Below are positions 50,304-61,599 of a stretch of 64,000 nt of DNA, piece after piece. Numbering within the stretch: the stretch's first letter is position 1; each line of letters begins with the position of its first letter. The notes under the pieces are model-generated. The model was not told where the DNA came from, searched no databases, and saw only the letters and a list, made by a program, of their open reading frames with translations. Made by a program: the position numbers and the translations under genes. The stretch is taken from assembly GCA_038363925.1 (NCBI GenBank), contig JAQQWL010000013.1:868001-932000 (forward strand). The letters are read 5' to 3'. This stretch comes from Apiospora phragmitis. Lineage: Eukaryota; Ascomycota; Sordariomycetes; Amphisphaeriales; Apiosporaceae.

Positions 50304-53300
50304 ATATTTACGCCTAGCCTTAATAATATCGTCCGATAAGGAAAGATCCCTATCGCCACTTTTAATACCTCTTAGCGAGACCTTGTTATAGAGGTCGATA
50401 GTAACGATAACAATAACGAGCTTACCCGATAAGCGCTAGTTAAACGAATTAAAAAGTTCGAATAAAAAAGCGTTAATTATTAATACTATTACGCACGGTT
50501 CGAAAAAGAGTATAACGAGCTTTAAATTAAAAATATTTTAAAATAAATACCTTTTAATATTAATAAGTTATGCGAAAAAGTACGTCTCTTTTATATAATT
50601 ATTAATATTATTTAAACCTTTATTATATTTAAAAAGGGTATAAAAATTAATATTTTAATATTATTTAATAAAATAAGCGGGAATTTTTAAAGCTTCTTTA
50701 TTTAAATTAAAGCCTATTAACGATTTTATAAAAAGACGTTCTAAAACGTTACTTAATAAGTTACTCACGCTATCTCGTTTTTTTAAAATAAAGTACTCGC
50801 TTAGTTCGAACCTTATTTAAACGAACTTGTAAAAAATAACTAATAAGTTAAGCTATACCGTATAAAGGTATAATAAGTTTTTAAAAATTATAATAATTTC
50901 GAGCAAGCTTTTAAATTATTTTTTTAAAACCCCGATAAAAAACGATAAGCGGAGAAGGAACTCGAAACCTTTAAATAAAAAGGATTAACCGCATTTTATA
51001 TAGCCGAATTCTAATATATTATAATTCGATTAAATTATACCGAAGCTACGAAAATTATAATATATTATCGAAGCTTAAAAGAAATATTAAAAACGAACTT
51101 AGCCGGTTAAATACCTTTAATAATTTCCTTTTATATATAGAATTTATTATTAAAATTAATATTTATATATATAAATAACGCCGCGAGAAATAAGGCGGAC
51201 TATTACGGTAAATTAATCGGATCTAGGCTAATACCGGATAATTATATTAATATAATAATATACCACTTAAAAATATTACGATATATAATTATTATAATAA
51301 ACTTATAAATCTTAACGTTATTAAATATAATAATTTAAATAAAAAATAACGCGTTATTTATTATAATTATTAAAAATAAAGATATTACGCTTAAAATTAT
51401 CGAGTATTAAAGAAAAACTTTTAACGAGTATTAAATAAATAATATATTAACGCTATTAAAATAGAAGATACCTTAATAATAATTATTAAAAATAATAACG
51501 TTACTATTAAACACGGCAGCCTATTTTAGACAGCCTATTATAATAATAAGTACGCCTTATATTTAGTGGATAAAGAAGGTATTAAATAGTTTTTAAAAGC
51601 TTTTAAGGGTAGAAACCATAACCGGAGCGTCGCGATACTACGGAGGGAGCAACCCCTTTTATATAATAACGATAGCGACTCTACGAATAATATTATAAAT
51701 TAATTAGCGTAATTACTAAATTATAAACGTTTAATTAATATACCGATAAAAGAATTAATAAATAAAATCGTAAAGTTTAAAAACTTAAAAACCGATAAAT
51801 AGTTAGCCATCCTTAGTATTCCTTACCTCGATTTAAAATATTTACGTTAAGTACTTATTATAGCTAGGTTTAATTAAGGAATTTATAATAATTATGCGGT
51901 AAAAGACGATACCCGAATTTCTTTTATATACGAAGAATATTTTATATTCTTATAGATTTTATATGTATACGATACCTATATAGAATACCTCGCGGAGAAA
52001 CTCGAATACGAATAGTTTCCCCGAAGGATTAGTAAACGATTTATTACGTAATTATACCTTAATTATATTATTAAAAAAATCCGAATATTAATCCCTAACG
52101 GATAGCATATATACCTATTAGTATAAAAAGATTTATAATAGTTATAATAATACTATTTAAAAGGAAGAAATTAAAAGGAGTATTTCGAAGATCGGTACTT
52201 TAAATACGCCTAAAAAAAATTACGAACTTATAAATGTTTAAAAAAAAGCGTTTAACGCTTTTAAAATATATAAGTATATATTTAATAAAAAAACCCTTAA
52301 TTTATTAAAGAATTTATAAAAAATTTATAAATTATCACGAATTTAATAAATTTTTAAATTATTTAAAAAACCCGAGTTTTAAGTATTAAGGATAGTATTT
52401 CGTATAAGGAAAAGTATAGAAACATTTTTATTAATATATTAAAAAACGCCTTATAAAAAACGATGGGAATAATAATAATAATATAAAGATTAATTATAAG
52501 GAAATATTAATTATTTATAAGAGCAGCGTTTAGGAAATAAACGCCGCTTATTATAAAAGGATGACAATAGGCGGACTAAGATAGGTCTCTGTGTTAAATA
52601 ATGGATAATTAAATTATTTATAAGTATATTATATTAGTAATAGGTATAAAAAGAGTTTATATTAAAGTATTACTTAATAGCGGAGCGTAAAGAAACTATA
52701 TTTCATTACGAATCATTAATTACTTTAAATTCGAATAATAAGAGAAAAACGCCTTATGCCGATTTAAAACCGTTAATAAAGGATTTATAACTTATAACGA
52801 TAAAGAAGTATAGAAAGAAATCGCGAGCTTTTTAATTAATATCGGAGAACGTTATAAACGAATTACGTGTAATATTACGGACGTTATAGGATACGATATA
52901 ATTTTAAAAATATTTTAATTACGGGTAAATAATTTTAAAATTAATTAAAAAATAGGTTAATTTTAATAAAATATATTAGGAAAAGGTTTAATTAATAGGT
53001 AATGGTTTAAAAAATAACTTTTTAATAAATTTAAAGTTTTTAAGGTATATATTATTACTAAAAAACTTAAACCGAACGTTATAACGATTGTATTAAAAGA
53101 GTACAGGTAATTCGAAGCTTTTTTTAATAAGAAATTAAAAATAGGCTTACCGTTTTATATACGGTAAAATTACGAAATACCCTTTAAAAATAGGAAAGAA
53201 CCCTTATTTATACTTATATATAAACTTAATTAAGAGCACGAATAAGCCTTAAAAAAGCATATTAAGGAAAATCTCGAAAAAGGACTTATATAACCATTTA

Positions 53301-55950
53301 TATTATTAGCAAGCTTTTTTATCCTCTTTATCTCGAAAAAGAGTAAAAACGGGAGACCTAAGTGGTATATATATATCGATTATTGAAAACTTAACGAAAT
53401 TATTATTAAAAACCGGTACCCCTTATTTTTGATCGGCGACCTATAGGATAGACTATTAAATATTAAAATCTTTATAATACTCGACCTCCTTAATATAAAT
53501 AACCTGATCCGGATTAAAGAAGGAAAGGAATAAAAAACCGCGTTCTAAACTAAGTACGGGTATTTCGAATATTAAGTTATAATATTTAATTTAATTAATA
53601 TATTAATTAATTTTTAATTTATAATTAATTATATTTTATAAAAATATTTTAATAAGTTTATTATAATATATTTTAATAATATCTTTATTTATATTAAGAC
53701 CGACGAGTAATACCGAAAATATATAAAGTTAATATTTTAAAAGCTATAAAATATTAACCTATTAATTAACTTAAAAAAGAGCGAATTCTATTAACGATCC
53801 GTTATATTTATAAGATATATAATATTTTTTTAAAAAATCCGGATAAAACCTGCTAAAGTTTTAATAATTAAAGAATAACCTACGCTTATAAGCGTTATAA
53901 AAGTTAGATCTTTTTTAAAATTAATTAATTATTATTAAATATTTATTCCTGAATTTAATAAATTAATAACATTTTTAACGAACTTAATAAAGAAGGACGA
54001 GCTATTTTAATAGATAGAGAAGGAAGGCTAAGCCTTTTACAATATTAAAGAGCGAATCCTTAACGAATTAGTACTCTACGTAACGGACTTTTCGAAACTT
54101 TTTAAAATTGAAACCGATATATCAAATTATGCGATCGGAAGATAACTAAATTAACGGGACGATAACGGAAAGTCGCACCTTATTATATTCTTTTTAAAAA
54201 AAACTTAATAAATTAAAACTTAATTATTAAATATATAATAAAATATTTATAACTATTATTAAAGCTTATAAAACATAGAGATATTATTTTAATAAAATAA
54301 TAAAATTAATTAAAATCTATATTAATTATAAAAATTTAATGACGTTTATTATTATTAAAAAGTTAAATAAACAATAAATATAATAATTTAAATTCTTTTC
54401 GAGATTTAACCTTATTATTATTTATTAAAAGGGTAATGAGAACGGTCGCGCCGACGTACTAAGCCGACGACTAGACTATTAGGCGGAGGTCTCGTCCAAA
54501 ATACGAATTATTTATATATATAATTAAAATAATAACCTTATACCGTCGAAATAATTAAACGTTACGATCTATATTTAATATAGTAATAAATAAATTACTA
54601 AGTTCCGGTAATTTAGTTAAAGCCCCGATTTTATTAACTACCCCGGGGATCGTTTCGAGAACCGCGACGACCTCACCTTTTACCGGGACAAGATCTATAT
54701 CTTTAAGCGGTATTATGAAAACTTTATTAAAGAGCTCCACGAGCACCTTATATATAGATATTAAAGAGTATTTAAGATTTAAAAACGAATTATTAAATAA
54801 TTTAATTACGAGAACTTTAAATTAATTATAACTAAAATTATTAATAAATACGACTTATATAATAAAATTAAATTTATAAAATATTAACCATATAAAGAAT
54901 TATAACTAATTATACTGCTAAATAAGGCGTAAAAAACGATCGCGTTCGATTTTATAATTAAACTACCCCCATTAAAAAAACCCTTAATTAAGGTTAATTA
55001 TAATAATATCATAATAATTACGAATAAATTCATAAAATATACCTACTTCTTACTATATAAAAAGTCTAACGATATTAATAATCTAGCTTATAGTTTCCTC
55101 CGTATTATTATTAATTAATACGGATTATTAAAAACGATTATTTCCAATTAAAATAAGTTATTTATAATAAAATTTTAAAAATTATTTATAATATAATTCA
55201 ATATTAAATATAAGTTATTTATAACTTATCACTTTTAAATAAATAAATAAACGAAAAGAATAAACGAAATATTAAAGTAATACCTACATTATTATATTAA
55301 TTATAAATAAAATAACTAGGTACAATTATTACTTATAGCTTAATTCGCTTATAATAACGTAGATAACGAAATTATATATATATTACTATTTTAAATAAAC
55401 TACGGATATAACTTAAAAATTATTAAAAAACCTTTAAAAAAAGAGCTAGTACTAATCGCGACCATATAAATTAAAAAACTAAAAGAACTTTAAATTATAT
55501 TATAATAAAACCTTATCTTCCTCTAATAATAAATAAAAAAATACGCCGATTAAATAAGGTTAAAAGGATTAACCTTTAAAAAAAGAAAAGAAGTTTACCT
55601 TTTATAATAAAATATTAAAATAAAGCGATTAAGTAATAAACTAGACTTTTAAAAAATCGGATTATTTAAAATCGTAAAAATCGTTTTAAAAACTAACTAT
55701 TAATTATTATTATTTAAAATAATACGAATATACCTTATATTTTATATTTTATTACTCGAGCTAGCGGCTAAAAAAACCCTAATTAATATATAACTAAAAG
55801 TCGAAATAGATTAGCACGAGTATAAAATTAACGGAATTATTAATTTAAAAAAAACGAAGCTTTTAATACCTCGTTTAATAAAAAGATTACTAATTAAAAA
55901 ATAATACTTAAAAACTTAAAAAATATTTAATAAACGCCGTAAAAAAACTA
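50304..55950 (+). pseudogene. Gag-pol relic of CV-E
   Basis: All chromovirus domains are in order and of normal spacing, so CV-E was complete when it inserted. RNase H keeps KLFKIETD with the Asp intact, while both RT catalytic Asp codons are now Asn. The integrase region around 54480-54760 is unusually little mutated, giving a chance minus-strand frame. The chromodomain shows CLIH-type and Trp-codon losses as in CV-C. Confidence 0.82.
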
Positions 55951-55984
55951 AAGAAATTTAAAAAAAGGCGAAGTTAAAATTTAT

Positions 55985-56270
55985 CACGTTTTAATCTATT
56001 ACTCCGAATATTTTAAAGAATTACGCTTTAATAACCACCTCGGACTTAGCGTACTCGGCCGCCTTTAGTTTATTTAGAAAACAAAGGCCACGCTTAGCTA
56101 TCTTTACATTACGCGTCGTTAAAAAGTTCCGTTATTACCGAATCCGCTTTAAGCGTTAAAAAGCCTCTTAAGCCTCCCGGTGAGCCTTTTCTAAGGCCGC
56201 GCTCGCCTCGCGTAAGGAATCGCTGGCCGTCTACTCCTCGGAGCGCAGGCGGCGGGACTTATTAATAACC
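55985..56270 (-). pseudogene. Antisense coiled-coil ORF of CV-E (diverged, best-preserved composition)
   Basis: Read leftward from about 56270: RRLRSEE, stop, TASDSLREASAALEKAHREA, stop, EAF, stop, RLKRIR, two stops, RNFLTTRNVKIAKRGLCFLN and on through KLKAAEYAKSEVVIKA. All stops are TAA/TAG at plausible Gln positions. Compared with CV-B and CV-C the core VK-I-x-RGL-x-LNKL is kept while most other residues differ, which suggests selection on the protein before RIP. The region is GC-rich (56020-56280) compared with its surroundings. Predicted helical, highly charged; function unknown. Confidence 0.68.
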
Positions 56271-56615
56271 CGGGATACCGCGGAAATAAATAAACTAAAG
56301 CCGTTATAAAACCGATTACGGCGGATATATTATTTATAATAAGAAATATTATTTAATATAATATACTCCTACTTCTTTTTTAAGTAAAGAGAGTACGGTA
56401 TAGTTTTAAAATTAAATTCGTTAAAAAGGGTAATTAAATTATAATGCTGCTTAGTTTTTTTAAATTTCGTATAAAGAATAAGTTTTTTAACGCGACTTAA
56501 TATAATAAATAAATATTATAATAAAAGTATAACGAAGAAAAGGAAAATTTATTAAGCCTCGATATAGCGGGTAGAAGGTATTTAAGGAACCTAGCGCTTC
56601 GGGGATAAAGTAGTT

Positions 56616-56630
56616 AGAAAGGGAGGATAG
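56616..56630 (+). other. Polypurine tract next to CV-E 3' LTR
   Basis: AGAAAGGGAGGATAG ends directly at the LTR start. Purine tracts of the same form precede the 3' LTRs at 28285, 37057, 44790 and 58626. They prime plus-strand DNA synthesis in LTR retrotransposons. Confidence 0.78.
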
Positions 56631-57271
56631 TGTTACGACCTGATCTAATTATACGGCCAAAACCTATAAAATACCGGCCCGGATTTACGATACCCCGCTT
56701 AGGCTATAACGTTACAACTACCGACCGTGCTGCTAGCTATATTAATATAAACTCGCCTATACTATAAAAGCGCGCGATAACCACGATAATAGAATTCCGA
56801 ATAATAGCAGGCTAGATACGACCTAAAGAAGTAATAAAAATAACGTTACGTGATAGATTATTAGGATTACTAAGGACAGCTAGGTGAGCCTATGATTTAA
56901 TTAATAATAAAGATTACCAGGATTATTAGAATACGAGGGTAAATTAAGTAATTTAACGGATTAATAAAGGAGGAGATTAAATATATAACGACGGACGTTC
57001 TTTATATATTTTATATAAATATTCTTTACTTTAATAATTAATTTAAGTATTAATTTAACCTATTAATACGGAAATAGCTTTAACGATTTTATTATAAATA
57101 TTTTTAAGTTTACGCACCTTAATTATCTTCGTTTCTACGAGTTATTACCTATTATATCGATAGAAGCGGACTTTTATTACACGTTTAGATATTTTCTCGT
57201 ATTATTAATATAAACCCTAGTACGTCTTACTAGGTTTCTTTTAGAACCTAGATAGTGTTCGTTATAGTTAC

Positions 57272-57940
57272 TATATTAATTATAAATAAAACAATTAAGT
57301 ACGGTTATTACTTATAACTTAATTCGCTTATAATAACGCGAATAACGAAACTATACGCATATTATTATTTTAAATAAATTACGGGTATAACTCGGAAATT
57401 ATTAAAAAACCCTTTAAAAGGAGAGCTAGTACTAATCGCGACTATATAAATCGAAAAACTAAAAAATCTCTAAATTACGTTATAATAAGACCTTATTTTC
57501 TTTTAGTAATAAATAAAGAAACACGCTAACTAAACTAAGTTAAAAGGATTAATTTTAAAAAAAGGTAAAAAAGTATACCTTTTATAACGAAATATTAAAA
57601 CTAGGCGACCTAGCGAAAAACTAGACTTTACAAAGATTAGACTACTTAAAATTATAAAAGTTACTTTAAAACTAATTATTAATTATTATTACTAAAAATA
57701 ATACGAATATACTTAATATTTTATATCTTATTATGCGAATTAACTTTTAAAAACGTAAGAATTAAAACATGATTAAAAGTCGAAACGGATTAATACGAGT
57801 ACGAAATTAAGGCGATCCTCGATAAAAAGCGAGTCGGAAAAGGATAAGAATACCTCGTTAAGTAAAAGGGTTACCTACTAGAAAATAATACTTAAAAACT
57901 TAAGAAATATTTAACGAACGCCACTAAAGAGCTACGAGCG
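57272..57940 (+). pseudogene. CV-B integrase C-terminal part and chromodomain
   Basis: Resumes after CV-E with the integrase segment corresponding to 27015 onward in CV-C, passes the GPY/F module (about 57600-57720) and ends with a chromodomain (about 57790-57940, containing EYEIK and LDKKRVGKG). A chromodomain at the integrase C-terminus defines chromoviruses and is known to bind methylated histone H3 in some of them. Confidence 0.82.
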
Positions 57941-58004
57941 TTTAAATAACGACCTTAAGTATCGAATTTAAGGAAAAATCCGTTACGTTTTAATTAATAA
58001 CGCT

Positions 58005-58265
58005 AAAACTACTGTAGGCTTAAACGGCTAAAGTAACCTTAAACTTTTAACGCTCTTACTCTTCTAGCTTGTTTAAAGAATAAAGACCCCGCTGTATTAA
58101 CTTCACACCCTGAGTACGAGCTATATCTTTCTACTTTCGAAAGCGGATCAGGCGGGTAATAGCTTTATTCATTTCTTCCTAATAACGTTTTTAAAGCTCG
58201 AGGAAACGCTCTTTCATAATAGCTTCCTCGCGTCCTAAACGACAATACTCCTCTTAGATACGTTA
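58005..58265 (-). pseudogene. Antisense coiled-coil ORF of CV-B
   Basis: The clearest copy. From about 58265 leftward: EEYCRLGREEAIMKERFLEL, then EEMNKAITRLIRFRK, then KDIARTQGVKLIQRGLYSLN and KLEE, with just a few TAA/TAG stops at Gln positions; here the Gln in the core is still intact. It lies between chromodomain and 3' LTR on the opposite strand. About 85 residues, coiled-coil in character. No family recognised. Confidence 0.72.
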
Positions 58266-59237
58266 TAACGAATAAAGAGGCACCCCGGTACTATTATAAA
58301 AAGATAACGAGCGAGTATATTCTTAATATATACTAATACCTTTTATTATTATATATTTTTACACTTTAAAAGAATAACGAGAATATAATATAACTTTAAA
58401 GCTAAAATCGCTAAAATAAAGTAATAAAATCGTAATAACGAGCGGTAAAACTCTTTAGCTTAAACCGTAGTTTTTTAATTCGACTTAACACTATAATAAA
58501 TATATATTATAATAAAAAATAAAAAGGAAAGAAAACTTATTAAATTTCTTAATAAAAATAATAAAACCTAGTACTTATAACGATTAACTACTTTAAAAAT
58601 AAAACAAGTAAAAGAGGAAGGATAGTATTACGACTTGACCTAGTCATGCGGCTAGCTCGACACGGCGATACTATATCTCGAGGCGTTTACGAAAATTAGT
58701 ATTAAAACTTACCCTACCGATTAATATTAATAAACTTATTTACGATAATAAATATTATACCGCTATAATATTATAATAATTAATATTATAAAAACAATAT
58801 AATATAACTATCTAGCCTTAAATAAATAAAAGTAGACGAAATTATAAAGATAATTAAAAACAGGTTACGTAATAAATAAAGCTCGATATAGCTCGATAAA
58901 GTAATATTAAATATAACCGATTAAAACTAAACAATAAAAAAATAAATAAAAAAAGAATTAAATATATAATAATAAATATTCCTTATATATTTTATATAAA
59001 TACTTTTTATTTTAATAATTAATTTAAATATTAATTTAATTTATTAATAAAATAAACCGCCTTAATAAATCTATTATATAAATACCTTTATTTAACCCCT
59101 TATTACTACGTTACGACACGGCTATTATATATTATACCGGTAAAAGCGTTACTTTTATCGCACGTTTATATATTCTCTCGTATTATTAATATAAACCCTA
59201 GTACATTTTACTAGGTTTTTTTCGAAACCTAGATAGC

Positions 59238-59868
59238 TGTAACGAACGCTATCCGGGTTTTAAAAGAAACCTAATAAGACGTACTTAAGTTTATATTAAT
59301 AATACGAGAGAGTATTTAAACGTGCGATAAAAGTCCGCTTTTATTAATATAAGGGGTAATAATTTATAAGAATAAAGATAATTAAAGTGTATAGATTTAA
59401 AGGTATTTATAATAAAGTTATTAAGGTTATTTACTTTATTAATAAATTAGATTAATACTTAAATTAATTATTAAAATAAAGAGTGTTTATATAAAATATA
59501 TAAGAAACGTTCGTAGTTATATATTTAATCCTTCCTTTACTAATCCGTTATTACTTAGTGATCTCGCCTGGGCGCGCTCGGCGCTGCTTAGTGATCTCCC
59601 CTGATCACGCTCTGCGCTGCTTAGTGGTCTCGCCTGAGCGTTCGTCGCGTTACGTGACTTGTTAACGGCCGCCGTCGCTTGCAGGCGTATTCGTCCCACC
59701 GCCGGGTGAGGTAGTGTTGTCGTTGTTCGTTATTAAGGAAGGTCTAGCTTCATGTTGGTATAGCTGACGGTGCGGTCTGTGGCTGTGGTATCGTAGCCTG
59801 GTCGGGGTATAGTAGTTCCGTGCCGGTAGGTGGGGTTCTTAGCCGCATGGTTAGGTCGGGTCGTAATA
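59238..59868 (-). repeat. Inverted solo LTR, 631 bp, TSD ATAGC
   Basis: Starts (plus strand) TGTAACGAACGCTATCC and ends GGGTCGTAATA, i.e. an LTR in minus orientation. ATAGC flanks it at 59233-59237 and 59869-59873. Its outer half 59540-59868 is nearly unmutated: in 59701-59760 there are six TG dinucleotides, against one in 59281-59340. It contains three clear 33-bp repeat units (59554-59652). Probably left by LTR-LTR recombination of a complete element, and one of the youngest insertions here. Confidence 0.9.
59554..59652. repeat. 33-bp tandem repeats in the unmutated solo LTR (three units)
   Basis: Units 59554-59586, 59587-59619 and 59620-59652 each begin CTTAGTG and contain TCTC-CCTG. This is the unmutated form of the repeat seen in CV-C LTRs. 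The 60-codon minus-strand open frame across it has 11-residue periodicity and is not a gene. Confidence 0.9.
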
Positions 59869-59883
59869 ATAGCGTTCGTTATA

Positions 59884-61531
59884 AATAATAAATAATTCCT
59901 TATATATTTTTTATAGATATTATTTATTTTAATAATTAATTTAAATATTAATTTAATTTATTAATAAAGTAAATAGTTTTAACGAAATTATTATAAATAA
60001 CGTATCTTATAAGCGAACATCTTATATAAGCGAATATTTTATTCTTTTACACCCTTTTCGATAAAATATAAGTTAATTTTATTAAAACGTATTTAATATA
60101 TTAAAATTAATTAGAATATTTATTTTTAAATATTTCTATATTATTTTAATAAGTACACGTATTATACCCGGGCTTTTTATAAATTTTATAGCGTTATAAT
60201 TGTGTTTTAAACGTTTTTATACGATTACTTTTTCGACGCGATTCGTTTTATAATTATTTATTAACGTTTTTTAAAATTATAGGTTTTTTTTAGCTTATAT
60301 ATAAAGTGATCCTTTATTTTATAGCCGTTTTTTTTCGTACGGCGGCGCCGGTTAAATATTTTATTTATTTTTCGAAGTATCGCGTTTTTACTTTTTTAAA
60401 AAGTAATTCGGTATATAATATATATTATAACCTTTATGATTTAGTTAAGGCTAATTAAAATAAACGTCGGAAAATTATTTTAATACTATACGATACGGTT
60501 TCGAACGTATTCGGTTTAAGATTAAACTATAATCGAGTTATTTAAAGTTTTTAATTCTTAAGGAATAAATAGGTTAAAAAACGTTACCGGAAGTATTAAA
60601 ATACGTAGCTTTATATTTAATTATAAAATAATATACGGAGGGATAATATAACCGTGTAATCCGACGCCTTAAATAATTATAACCTATTCCCGGTTCTTTT
60701 ACTATATTACCTTAAGCCTTCCGCGTTAATCGAAAGTAGTTACGATTATTTCGAACGAGATTTAATTTATAAAAAAGCCGGTCTCGTTAAAGTTATAAAT
60801 ATCCTCTTTTTAAATATCGTATTTATAAATTATATTTCGTACGAAAGTAAACCACGTGCGATACGCGTCAAGATCTTTATAAAAGACTCTTTAATAATCG
60901 ATTTTTTAATTAAAACACGTTTAGAGGTCTAATTATTATCGTATAAAGTTAAAGGCTTAATTAGTATCGACGCGTCCCGCGTTACATAAACTAAATAATC
61001 GATTCGTTATATCTTTTATATTATTTAATCGAAAAAGGAAGGATCGCGTATTTAAATTAATAATATATCGAATAATCGCATTTTTTTAAAAATTTAAACG
61101 CTTTTAAAAATTAGTAAATATTTCGCGTCGTATAGGTTAATTATTTCGTCTAAGCTATAAGGTTTTCGATAAGACGTAATAAATTAATACAGCTTTTCGT
61201 ACGCTTTAAGTTAAATCTTCTTAAATCGCTTAAAGCGCTAGAATTATATTACTCTTTTTTTAAAGTTATAATATTTTCGGACGTAAAAGAATATAAAAAA
61301 AGGTTAAGGTTATAAAGAAATTTATAAAAGTGAGATATTCGCTTATATAAGACATTCGCTTATAGGATACGTTACCTTTAAATTTATATACTTTAATTAC
61401 TTTTATTTTTATAATTATTATATATTATATTAATAAAAGCGGACTTTTATTACACGTTTAAATACTTTTTTATATTATTAAATATAAACCTTAATACGTT
61501 TTATTTTAAAACTTAAATAATATTTATTATA
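59884..61531 (+). repeat. CV-A 5' LTR, second part, interrupted by Fot-G
   Basis: Resumes after the CV-B target repeat with the LTR block seen at 58970-59080. The Fot-like copy interrupts at 60000-61372, and the LTR ends TTTATTATA at 61531. Confidence 0.75.
60000..61372 (-). mobile_element. Internally deleted Fot1/Pogo-type element, 1373 bp (Fot-G)
   Basis: Subfamily-1 TIRs with TA at 59998-59999 and 61373-61374. At 60625-60635 the sequence AAAATAATATA joins two parts that are separated by 489 bp in Fot-A (same 11-mer at 6420-6430 and 6909-6919). The lost part contains the second catalytic motif, so the copy is non-autonomous irrespective of RIP. Confidence 0.9.
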
Positions 61532-61599
61532 TTTTAATTATTCTCATTTTTATAAGTTATTATTTAAACCCTTAAATAATAATACTTATAAAACTATAT

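Larger units (their letters stand above)
49606..57266 (+). mobile_element. Chromovirus CV-E, 7661 bp, full-length, TSD GTTAC
   Basis: LTRs 49606-50239 and 56631-57266, flanked by GTTAC at 49601-49605 and 57267-57271; the CV-B integrase continues across. The 3' LTR keeps the TGTTACGACC start, the 5' LTR has TATTACGAC. Internal: gag from 50304 (ATA), protease NSGA at 52676-52687, RT with YFNN at 53670-53681, RNase H 54080-54430, integrase 54780-55520, GPY/F 55620-55740, chromodomain 55790-55950, antisense frame 55985-56270, polypurine tract 56616-56630. No activity can remain. Confidence 0.9.
19411..59883 (+). mobile_element. Chromovirus CV-B, split by CV-C, CV-E and a solo LTR; TSD AATAA
   Basis: 5' LTR 19411-20105. 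gag starts at 20171, where ATG has become ATA, and is cut at 20824 by CV-C. It resumes at 45493 and runs through protease (about 47050), RT (47640-48290, YLDN in place of YLDD), RNase H (about 48440-48720) and integrase, cut at 49605 by CV-E. It resumes at 57272 with the rest of integrase, the GPY/F module and chromodomain (about 57790-57940), then the antisense frame (58005-58265) and 3' LTR (58626-59883). AATAA at 19406-19410 and 59884-59888 is the target duplication. Its own length without inserts is roughly 7.5 kb. Confidence 0.87.
58626..59883 (+). repeat. CV-B 3' LTR, interrupted by a solo LTR
   Basis: Parts 58626-59237 and 59874-59883. Starts TATTACGACTTGACC and ends GTTCGTTATA. The insertion point is again GATAGC before the last 10 bp, the same place as in CV-C LTR3. 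Confidence 0.86.

Noticed and set aside
59517..59699. 60-codon minus-strand ORF with SSAER repeats
   Set aside because: The same 33-bp LTR repeat in the unmutated solo LTR; no similarity to a protein family.
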